A DNA stretch of 5,833 nt from Gammaproteobacteria bacterium (lineage in GTDB: Bacteria > Pseudomonadota > Gammaproteobacteria > J044). A program made the translations under genes and the position numbers. Under the pieces are notes generated by a model that ran no database searches, was not told the origin of the DNA, and saw only the letters and a list, made by a program, of their open reading frames with translations. This document shows positions 1 to 4,832 of this stretch, piece by piece (position 1 is the first letter of the stretch; the number at the start of each line of letters is the position of its first letter). The stretch lies in assembly GCA_026995955.1 (NCBI GenBank), contig JALWNJ010000133.1, positions 1 through 5,833 on the forward strand, given 5' to 3'.

Positions 1-502
1 TGCCAAGGCCGACAAGCTGGCCGACGAGGCCACCTACCAGTCCACCATGGCCATCGACCAGTACTACCTGCAGCAGGCCAAGTTCAAGCTCGAAAAGTAC
101 AAGGGCATGAAGGGGCTCAACGACGAGCAGAAGGCCCTGCTGGAAAAGGCCGAGGCCGCCTATCTCGATGCCCGTGGCCACGATGCCTATGCCGCCATCA
201 CGGCGCTCGAGGCCAGTCTGGCCTCGGCCCGCATCCAGTACACCGTGGTGCGTGGCGACAACCTGTGGAACATCTCCGCCAAGGACAGCATCTACGGCAA
301 CCCCTACGAGTGGCCGCTGATCTACAAGGCCAACGCCGACAAGATCAAGGATCCGGATCTCATCTATCCGGGTCAGGAGTTCGGCATCGACCGCAATCCG
401 AGCGCCGATGAAGTGGCCCGCGCGATCGAGCATGCCAAGACCCGCGGTGCCTGGTCGCTGGGTACCGTCGAGGAGTCCGACCTGCGCTACCTTGGCAAGT
501 AA
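1..502 (+). CDS. LysM-domain protein, C-terminal part (5' end outside window)
   Basis: The first complete codon is at position 2, and 166 residues are visible before the TAA. The frame is open to the left edge. The 15 residues before the first ATG (47) have the same Lys/Ala/Asp-rich helical character as what follows, and that ATG has no ribosome-binding site, so the true start probably lies upstream. Visible residues 1 to about 78 look like charged helix, perhaps coiled coil. A LysM domain follows at about 80-130, opening with YTVVRGDNLWNIS and closing with DPDLIYPGQEF. It is the variant with a YxNPYEWPLIYKAN centre, also found in YgaU-like proteins. LysM domains bind N-acetylglucosamine glycans such as peptidoglycan, so a periplasmic or envelope role is likely. 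A roughly 35-residue tail follows the domain. Any signal peptide would be in the missing part. The family is clear; the specific function is not. Confidence 0.85.
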   Translation, partial: AKADKLADEATYQSTMAIDQYYLQQAKFKLEKYKGMKGLNDEQKALLEKAEAAYLDARGHDAYAAITALEASLASARIQYTVVRGDNLWNISAKDSIYGNPYEWPLIYKANADKIKDPDLIYPGQEFGIDRNPSADEVARAIEHAKTRGAWSLGTVEESDLRYLGK

Positions 503-518
503 GGTCGAATCGCAATAT

Positions 519-548
519 CGAACAGGGGGCCCGCCGGGCCCCTGTTCG
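519..548 (+). terminator. Strong hairpin terminator after the LysM gene
   Basis: A GC-rich inverted repeat begins 17 bases after the LysM stop. The left arm is 519-532 and the right arm 536-548, with a 3-base loop (GCC) and one unpaired G in the left arm. The outer part pairs CGAACAGGGG with CCCCTGTTCG. Only a short, interrupted T stretch follows, so termination may be imperfect or Rho-assisted. The outer stem is symmetric and could act in either direction, but no minus-strand gene ends here. Confidence 0.7.
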
Positions 549-664
549 TTTCGGCACCTGCCGCTCACGGGACGGTTCCCCGCAGTTTGTGGGCCAGGGA
601 GAAACCCTTCTCGAACGGCAAATCCCGTGCACCTTGCATGACTTCCCGGTAAATCTTCTTCCCG

Positions 665-1432
665 ATGGTCTATCTGCACCGTCTGCTCGAAGCCCTGCTG
701 ATGCCGCCTGCCCTCAACCTGCTGGGACTGGCGGTGGGGTTGCTGTTGCTGGGTCGGCGGCCGCGCCTGGGCCGTTGGCTGATCGGCGCCAGCGCCCTCC
801 TGCTTTACCTGGCCACCATTCCGGTCGTGGTGCACCCTGTGGTGGACTGGGCGGATTCCCGTCTGCCGCCGGTCTCGCCGGACGAGCTGGCCGGCGTGCA
901 GGCCATCGTGGTACCCGGGGCCGGGCGCCGCGAGCATGCGCTGGAATACGGCGCCGACAGCGACACCGCGAGCCGCATCGTGATGGAGCGCCTGCGCTAT
1001 GCGGCCTGGCTGCAGCGGAGAACCGGGCTGCCGGTGCTGGTGAGCGGTGGCCGGGTGTTCGAAAGAGCGCCGCATTCCGAGGCCGAACTGATGGCCGGCT
1101 TCCTGCGGGAGCTGGGGGGCGAGGCGCGCTGGCAGGAAGGGCGAAGCCGCACGACCTGGGAGAACGCGGTGTTCAGCACGGAACTGCTGCGCGCCGATGG
1201 CATCGGGCGCATCGCCCTGGTCACGCATGGCCTGCACATGCCCCGTGCCCTGTGGGCCTTCCGCCGGCAGGGACTTGAGGTAGTGCCTGCGCCGACCGTG
1301 GTGCGCGACGCCGAGCCGCTGGGCGGGGTGGCAGACTTTATTCCCAGTGCCGATGCGCTGGAGGATCTGGTCGATGTCCTGCACGAGTGGCTGGGGCTGC
1401 TCTGGTACCGTCTGCGCTACGCTGGCTCCTGA
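665..1432 (+). CDS. YdcF/ElyC family (DUF218) membrane protein
   Basis: This 255-residue protein has two hydrophobic segments near the N-terminus (about 13-29 and 38-57) followed by a DUF218 domain (about 79-240). Family landmarks are the opening strand AIVVPGAGRRE (usually VxLGGG), the VLVSGGR strand at 124-130 followed by a Ser-Glu-Ala (138-140), RTTWENAV at 162-169, and LVTHGLHMPRA at 185-195. The size and layout match E. coli ElyC and its relatives SanA and YdcF. ElyC is an inner-membrane protein linked to envelope integrity and undecaprenyl lipid-carrier metabolism, so an envelope role is a family-based inference. The ATG at 665 is the first usable start: an in-frame ATG at 638 is stopped four codons later. 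There is no convincing ribosome-binding site. The first motif has Pro-Gly-Ala where Leu-Gly-Gly is usual, a mild deviation. Confidence 0.85.
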   Translation: MVYLHRLLEALLMPPALNLLGLAVGLLLLGRRPRLGRWLIGASALLLYLATIPVVVHPVVDWADSRLPPVSPDELAGVQAIVVPGAGRREHALEYGADSDTASRIVMERLRYAAWLQRRTGLPVLVSGGRVFERAPHSEAELMAGFLRELGGEARWQEGRSRTTWENAVFSTELLRADGIGRIALVTHGLHMPRALWAFRRQGLEVVPAPTVVRDAEPLGGVADFIPSADALEDLVDVLHEWLGLLWYRLRYAGS

Positions 1433-1449
1433 GGGGTGTGCGCCTCAGG
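1428..1449. terminator. Dyad holding both convergent stop codons
   Basis: CCTGAGG (1428-1434) and CCTCAGG (1443-1449) form a perfect 7-bp stem with an 8-base loop. The TGA of the ydcF-like gene (1430-1432) lies in the left arm, and the stop of the minus-strand sixA (1445-1447) lies in the right arm. The gap between the two genes is only 12 bases. No T-run follows on either strand, so a role as a bidirectional terminator or mRNA end is plausible but weakly supported. Confidence 0.4.
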
Positions 1450-1921
1450 CCCGCCAGAGCTTCTTCGGCCGGAACAGGCCGCACAGCAGGCCTGCGTCCA
1501 CCCGCCGCAGGGCGATCACGGCGGCGCTGCAGGTCGGCATCTCGGCGCGGACCCCGGTGAGCTGTGCCAGCAGGGCGGAGAGGGCCAGCTCGTGGCCCAC
1601 CAGCATCAGGCGGTCACAGGCAGCCAGGCGATCCTCGATCACCCCCTGCAGATCGCCGGTGGTGGCCTCGTAGATGCGCGCTTCCTCGCTGAGCGGCGGT
1701 GCATCGTCGCCCCAGGCCGCGCGCACGGCCTTTGCGGTCTGCAGGGCACGGCGTGCCGGGCTGCTGACGATGCATTCCGGCCGCAGCAGGGCGTCGCGCA
1801 GGAAGGCCCCCATGCGCGGCGCATCGGTCCGGCCGCGTTCGTTCAGTGGCCGTTCGAAGTCCGGCTGACCCGGGTCGGCCCAGGAGGACTTGGCATGACG
1901 CAGGAGGATCAGTTGTTTCAT
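1445..1921 (-). CDS. sixA: SixA-type phosphohistidine phosphatase
   Basis: The 158-residue product is a compact histidine phosphatase superfamily (phosphoglycerate-mutase-like) enzyme. The catalytic RHA motif is at residues 8-10 (LLRHAKSSW), with His9 the expected phospho-acceptor. The DFERPLNERG segment (21-30), SSPARRA (53-59, second phosphate-binding Arg) and the VGHE motif with His110 complete the active site. E. coli SixA, about 160 residues, removes phosphate from histidine phosphotransfer proteins: first ArcB, and more recently the nitrogen PTS protein NPr. The substrate here cannot be read from sequence. The frame runs 26 codons further upstream, but family proteins begin MKxLxLLRHAK, and GGGAG lies 10 bases before the ATG at 1921, so that start is firm. 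The start codon overlaps that of the plus-strand gene at 1920, and the stop falls in a hairpin shared with the convergent ydcF-like gene. Confidence 0.88.
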   Translation of the reverse strand: MKQLILLRHAKSSWADPGQPDFERPLNERGRTDAPRMGAFLRDALLRPECIVSSPARRALQTAKAVRAAWGDDAPPLSEEARIYEATTGDLQGVIEDRLAACDRLMLVGHELALSALLAQLTGVRAEMPTCSAAVIALRRVDAGLLCGLFRPKKLWRA

Positions 1922-2147
1922 GGGCGATGAACTCCCGATCGGGCTGCCGGCCGACCTGCCTGCCTGGGCACGCTGGCTGGCGCAGGACGGGGACGGCAAC
2001 TGGTGGGTGTACGAGGTGGAGCCCCTGCGCTACCACGCCGGCTGGTACGAGAACGAGCTGGGTCGTCGCCGGCGGGTGGGGCAGGGTCCGCCCCGTGCCG
2101 ACTGGGGCGAACGCCTGTGGCGTCTCAGAAGCGATGATGCAGGGTGA
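1920..2147 (+). CDS. Small Trp-rich hypothetical protein (75 aa)
   Basis: I do not recognise a named family. The product has seven tryptophans in 75 residues (16, 19, 28, 29, 42, 62, 67) in a pattern that looks conserved rather than random: WARWLAQDGDGNWWVYEVEP, then Trp42, then RVGQGPP and a late Trp. I recall similar small uncharacterised proteobacterial proteins with a WxxWxAQDxDGxWWxYExxP core, but I cannot confirm that here. It has no signal peptide or membrane segment and is probably a small cytoplasmic beta-rich domain. AGGAGG at 1902-1907 lies 12 bases before the ATG, rather far, and inside the antisense of sixA. An in-frame stop at 1896-1898 rules out an upstream extension, and there is no other early ATG. 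The ATG shares two bases with sixA's start, and the last 23 bases overlap the 3' end of the minus-strand barrel gene. Confidence 0.65.
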   Translation: MGDELPIGLPADLPAWARWLAQDGDGNWWVYEVEPLRYHAGWYENELGRRRRVGQGPPRADWGERLWRLRSDDAG

Positions 2148-2916
2148 GCCACACCCGGTCAATGCGCGTGTCGGGCTGATATACCGTGCACAGGCTGCCG
2201 GCCAGGCAATTTCCCACGCTCTGCACGGCCCGTACCCGGACCGGTTCCGAGGCCTCCAGGCGCAGGCCCTCGTAGCCGAGCTCGAGCCGGTTGCCCGGCG
2301 AGAGCCGCCAACCGGCCTGCAGCCACAATGAGGGGCGCGGTCGGGGATGCAGCAGGGGGTTCTCGGCAAAGCCCAGTTCCTGCAGGTGGGCATCCTGGCG
2401 CACGGCCCAGGGGTGCAGCAGACCGCCCTGTACGCTCAGCCGCCCCTGGCGGGCATGGATGCCCAGGCGCAGCAGACCCATGAAAAAGTCCTCGTCCTGG
2501 TTGCCGCGGGCGAGATTGGAAATGCTGCGCCGGGCCGCCGTGAAGCCGATTCCTGCCTGCACGCCCAGGGCCAGTTTTCCGATGGGGGCGGGGGCATTGC
2601 CCAGTCGCAGTTCCTGGGTGGTGCTGTTCCAGGCCGTGGTGGTCTCGAGCGGCTGCCCGGAGTGGGTGCGACCGTCGTAATGCACGTTGCCGCTGCCGAA
2701 GCGTCCGCGCCAGGATGCCTGCCAGCGTGGCCCTTGCCAGTCGTAAGCACCGAGCAGCAGGAAACGCGGGCCCTGCTCGGTGAGCAGGGTTTCGCGCTCG
2801 GCCCGTTCGCTCAGGGAAAAGTGCTCCATGCCCGCCCCGATCCATGCCGCCGCCGGGATGGTGCCGGGGAACAGGCCGGTCAGCCCCGGCAGCAGGGTGG
2901 CCAGTACCCTGCCCAA
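2125..2916 (-). CDS. Predicted outer-membrane beta-barrel protein
   Basis: The family is not recognised. The features fit a small secreted barrel. From a TTG at 2916 the protein starts MGRVLATLLPGLTGLF and ends its leader with PGTIPAAA before a Trp, a textbook signal peptide with an Ala-x-Ala cleavage site. The mature part alternates polar and hydrophobic residues in strand pairs separated by charged or Gly/Asn turns. The last strand, RVWLTLHHRF, ends in Phe with alternating hydrophobics, as in the C-terminal signal read by the BAM complex. About 240 mature residues suit 8-10 strands. Cys237 and Cys243 could form a disulfide in a loop before the last strand. The start is uncertain: the frame stays open to a GTG at 2953-2955 and another at 2989-2991, but the latter lies in a hairpin and both would put a long polar stretch before the leader. 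The 3' end overlaps the Trp-rich gene by 23 bases. Confidence 0.6.
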   Translation of the reverse strand: MGRVLATLLPGLTGLFPGTIPAAAWIGAGMEHFSLSERAERETLLTEQGPRFLLLGAYDWQGPRWQASWRGRFGSGNVHYDGRTHSGQPLETTTAWNSTTQELRLGNAPAPIGKLALGVQAGIGFTAARRSISNLARGNQDEDFFMGLLRLGIHARQGRLSVQGGLLHPWAVRQDAHLQELGFAENPLLHPRPRPSLWLQAGWRLSPGNRLELGYEGLRLEASEPVRVRAVQSVGNCLAGSLCTVYQPDTRIDRVWLTLHHRF

Positions 2917-2988
2917 CGGTCCCGGGCGCCAGCGGCCAGGGTCAGGACGGTACACCCGCGTTCGGGGCTGGCTGCATCGGGTTGCCTG

Positions 2989-3010
2989 CACGGGCCGCGA
3001 CAGGCCCGTG
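2989..3010 (-). terminator. Hairpin just after the CDGSH gene
   Basis: CACGGGCC (2989-2996) and GGCCCGTG (3003-3010) form a perfect 8-bp stem with a 6-base loop. On the minus strand the stem begins two bases after the CDGSH stop codon (3013-3015). No T-run follows, so it may act as an mRNA-stabilising 3' hairpin or a weak terminator. It also argues against the outermost GTG start of the barrel gene, which would lie inside the stem. Confidence 0.45.
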
Positions 3011-3012
3011 GT

Positions 3013-3246
3013 TCAACGGTTGTGACTGCCGTCGCAGTAGGGCAGGTTGCCACTCTTGCCGCAGCCGCACAGCCACAGCGTGTCGTCCTTCTCGGCCTTG
3101 ATCTCGAAGGGGCCGGTGCCCGGGTGTTCCTGATGCGAGCCGTCGCACATGGGCGGGGTTTTGGTATGGCCGCAGCCGCAGACCCAGATCGTGTCGCCGG
3201 CCTTGACCTCGACGGCCCAGGGTTCGCCCTTGTCGTAGATGCTCAT
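3013..3246 (-). CDS. Dual CDGSH-type iron-sulfur protein
   Basis: This 77-residue protein contains two complete CDGSH motifs: CGCGHTKTPPMCDGSH at residues 23-38 and CGCGKSGNLPYCDGSH at 60-75. Both fit the consensus C-x-C-x2-(S/T)-x3-P-x-C-D-G-(S/A/T)-H, so each should bind a redox-active [2Fe-2S] cluster through three Cys and one His (Cys23/25/34 with His38; Cys60/62/71 with His75). The protein is little more than two zinc-finger-like units joined by a short linker, as in tandem-CDGSH bacterial proteins related to mitochondrial CISD3. There is no membrane anchor, so it should be cytosolic, with a likely role in electron or cluster transfer. The frame extends 24 codons upstream, but AGGAG sits 8 bases before the ATG at 3246, which fixes the start. 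It lies 78 bases downstream of doxX on the same strand. A candidate promoter in that gap could allow separate expression. Confidence 0.92.
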   Translation of the reverse strand: MSIYDKGEPWAVEVKAGDTIWVCGCGHTKTPPMCDGSHQEHPGTGPFEIKAEKDDTLWLCGCGKSGNLPYCDGSHNR

Positions 3247-3312
3247 GGTGGTTGCTCCTGTTGTCGTTTTCGTCGATGCCTCAAGCATACCGGCCATGCC
3301 GGTACAGGCCAA
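3238..3312 (-). promoter_or_regulatory. Candidate sigma70 promoter, spacer dyad and RBS of the CDGSH gene
   Basis: On the minus strand TTGGCC (3312-3307, 4/6 to the -35 consensus) and TATGCT (3289-3284, 4/6 to the -10) are separated by exactly 17 bases. The predicted transcript would start near 3276, about 30 bases before the ATG, with an AGGAG ribosome-binding site (about 3255-3259) in between. A perfect 7-bp dyad with a 3-base loop, TACCGGC/GCCGGTA (3288-3304), covers the spacer and touches the -10 element. That could be an operator or, in a doxX read-through mRNA, a hairpin. There is no experimental support. Confidence 0.35.
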
Positions 3313-3324
3313 GCGCAACCCGTG

Positions 3325-3708
3325 TCAGGACTTGCGCATGCGCCGGGCGTCGAGGCTCAGGGCTGGCCGATCCAGGCTGGCCACGGTGAGCAGTCCGCCG
3401 GTGATGGCCAGGTTCTTCATGAACAGGATCATCTGTATCTGGTCGGAGATTTGGCTATGGAAGATGATGGCCGCCAGCACAGTGAAGATGGCCAGGGCCC
3501 AGGCCGCCCAGCGCGTGAACAGGCCGAGCGCCAGCAGCAGGCCGCCGCCCACCTCCAGCAGCACTACCAGCGGCAGCAGACTGGCGGGCACGCCCATGGC
3601 GGCCATGTACTGCCCGGTCGCCTCCCAGGCGCCCAGCTTGTTGAGTCCGGCGAGGACGAAGATGTGGGCCAGCAGGATGCGGCCGACGAGTTGAATCCAG
3701 CCGTTCAT
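3325..3708 (-). CDS. DoxX family membrane protein
   Basis: The 127-residue product has the usual DoxX length and pattern. It opens with a helix (about 6-21) containing GRILLAHIFVLAGLNKL, where the family's (G)R-x-L(L/A)-x-x-F-x-x-x-G-x-x-K signature is seen. A polar stretch with YMAAMGVP follows, then a hydrophobic segment around VVLLEVGGGLLLALGLFTRWAA (Glu-x-Gly-Gly is typical), then two further hydrophobic segments. That gives four transmembrane helices in the inner membrane. DoxX was named for a subunit of an archaeal thiosulfate:quinone oxidoreductase. Most bacterial members have no proven reaction, though some work in redox or thiol stress responses, so no substrate is claimed. The start is firm: a strong AGGGAGGAA ribosome-binding site lies 7 bases before the ATG. 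The gene is divergent from the lysR gene with a 102-base shared control region, and the CDGSH gene follows on the same strand. Confidence 0.9.
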   Translation of the reverse strand: MNGWIQLVGRILLAHIFVLAGLNKLGAWEATGQYMAAMGVPASLLPLVVLLEVGGGLLLALGLFTRWAAWALAIFTVLAAIIFHSQISDQIQMILFMKNLAITGGLLTVASLDRPALSLDARRMRKS

Positions 3709-3810
3709 GACGGGTTCCTCCCTGTGGTGTTGGTTCTCTCCCGGATTATGTGTTCGCAATATCAAAATTAAAAACGCAAATTTTCCCGATGTTTGTTCTA
3801 GAATATCGAA
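3709..3810. promoter_or_regulatory. Divergent doxX-lysR control region
   Basis: This 102-base spacer becomes strikingly AT-rich at 3745-3810, unlike the rest of the window. On the minus strand CATAAT (3750-3745, 5/6 to the -10 consensus) would start the doxX transcript about 30 bases before its ATG; no good -35 is visible, which would suit an activator-dependent promoter. On the plus strand TAGAAT (3799-3804, 5/6) would start lysR transcription at or near its own ATG. AATATCAAAAT (3758-3768) and AATATCGAAAT (3802-3812) form an imperfect direct repeat 44 bases apart, close to four helical turns, and TTCTAGAA (3796-3803) is a palindrome. These are candidate LysR-type binding sites. Confidence 0.45.
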
Positions 3811-4713
3811 ATGAGTTTGCCTCGCACCCAGCTCGAGCACTGGGCGGTGGTGGCGGCCATCGTCGATGCCGGCAGTCATGCCGCCGCCGCCCGCCGTCTG
3901 CACCGCAGCCCCTCTACCCTGAGCTACAGCGTGGATCGGCTGGAGGAGCGGCTGGGCGTGGCCCTGTTCGAGCGGGTCGGACGGCGTGCGCGCCTGACCG
4001 ACAACGGGGCCGTACTGCTGCAGCGGGTGCGCCCTCTGCTGGAGGAGCTGGCGCGGGTGGAGCGGCTGGCGCGCCAGATGCAGCGCGGCTGGGCGGCGGA
4101 ACTGCGGGTGGTGGTGGACGCGGCCTATCCCACCGACTGGCTGATGGCGGTGCTGCGTGATTTCTCCGCATGCCATGAGGTGCCGCACATCCAGCTCGAG
4201 CAGGTGGTGCTGGTCGGCGCCGAGGCCGTCTGGGGGGACGAGGCCGATCTGGTCATCAGCAGCAGCCTGCCCACGCGCCATCTGTCGCGCCCGCTGTTCC
4301 GGGTCGGCTTCATGGCAGTGGCGGCGCCGGGGCATCCCCTGCTGCAGGGTGCGGGGCCGCTCTCCGAGACCCTGCTGGCCCAGTATCCCCAGGTGGTCAC
4401 GGGCGATTTCAGCGGCACGGGGCGCGAGGCCGGCTTCCTGTCGCCGGGCCCGCGCTGGCGCGTGTCCAGCCTCACCGCCGCCCGAGCCGCGGTGCGCCAG
4501 GGACTGGGCTATGCCTGGCTGCCCCGGGCCGAGATTGAGGACGACCTCGCCCAGGGGCTGCTGCAGCCCCTGCCCCTGGCCGAGGGTGGGTGCTATCACG
4601 CCGATCTGCACCTGGTGCTGCCGGGTGGTCCGGACTGCGGCCCCGCGTTACAGGCGCTGGTGGCCCTGTTCGAGGAACAGGCACGCTGCATCCGCGCCCG
4701 GGGGCGTCCCTGA
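3811..4713 (+). CDS. LysR-type transcriptional regulator
   Basis: The 300-residue length is standard for the family. The N-terminal winged helix-turn-helix occupies about residues 5-64: the segment DAGSHAAAARRLHRSPSTLS carries the recognition helix, followed by VDRLEERLGVALFER and the LTDNG wing that end the DNA-binding domain. A linker helix (about 67-90) leads to a periplasmic-binding-protein-like effector domain (about 94-290), beginning AELRVVVDAAYP. That domain would bind a small-molecule inducer whose identity cannot be read here. The ATG at 3811 starts the domain at the usual distance. Only a weak AGAA lies upstream, and the best -10 element ends 6 bases before the ATG, so a leaderless transcript is possible. 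By family habit the protein should bind the shared spacer, repress itself and control doxX. No terminator is visible before the desaturase gene. Confidence 0.92.
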   Translation: MSLPRTQLEHWAVVAAIVDAGSHAAAARRLHRSPSTLSYSVDRLEERLGVALFERVGRRARLTDNGAVLLQRVRPLLEELARVERLARQMQRGWAAELRVVVDAAYPTDWLMAVLRDFSACHEVPHIQLEQVVLVGAEAVWGDEADLVISSSLPTRHLSRPLFRVGFMAVAAPGHPLLQGAGPLSETLLAQYPQVVTGDFSGTGREAGFLSPGPRWRVSSLTAARAAVRQGLGYAWLPRAEIEDDLAQGLLQPLPLAEGGCYHADLHLVLPGGPDCGPALQALVALFEEQARCIRARGRP

Positions 4714-4832
4714 GCCACCTCCGACCTTCGTTCCTGTCGCGGCGGGCGGCAGTGTGCTAGGCTGGGAGTCGGGTGGCATGGTTTACCCGTCCGCCGCCCG
4801 TCCCGTTCGTTTCCCGGAGTTTCATCGTTTCC
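4714..4832 (+). promoter_or_regulatory. Leader region upstream of the desaturase gene
   Basis: This region lies between the lysR stop and the desaturase ATG. An extended -10-like TGCTAGGCT (4755-4763) is present, but TAGGCT matches the consensus at only three positions and no good -35 lies 16-18 bases upstream. CGGGCGGC (4743-4750) and GCCGCCCG (4793-4800) form an 8-bp inverted repeat separated by 42 bases, possibly chance in such GC-rich DNA. GGAG (4816-4819) is the best ribosome-binding site, 13 bases before the ATG and so far from ideal spacing. I see no clear operator for a known fatty-acid regulator. Confidence 0.25.

Noticed and set aside
47..49. ATG at 47 as the true start of the LysM protein
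   Set aside because: No ribosome-binding site, and the frame continues upstream with coding-like Lys/Ala/Asp-rich residues to the window edge.
599..612. GAGAA/TTCTC mini-hairpin before the ydcF-like gene
   Set aside because: Only 5 bp with a 4-base loop and no associated promoter, riboswitch or T-run. Likely chance.
638..652. ATG at 638 as an earlier start of the ydcF-like gene
   Set aside because: It is in frame but reaches a TAA after four codons.
589..1278. 229-codon plus-strand frame over the ydcF-like gene
   Set aside because: Ala/Gly/Arg-rich out-of-frame reading. The overlapping frame has clear DUF218 motifs.
1614..2393. 259-codon minus-strand frame
   Set aside because: It overlaps sixA in another frame and crosses the start region of two better-supported genes. 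The translation is Arg/Pro-rich shadow sequence.
2347..3771. 474-codon open frame on the plus strand
   Set aside because: It runs antisense across the barrel, CDGSH and DoxX genes. Its translation is low-complexity Gln/Ala/Gly/His-rich with no domain, while the minus strand has exact CDGSH motifs and a DoxX pattern. It is a high-GC shadow.
3325..4611. 428-codon minus-strand frame ending as DoxX
   Set aside because: Only the last 127 residues are real. The upstream part is antisense to the lysR gene, and a strong ribosome-binding site marks the ATG at 3708.
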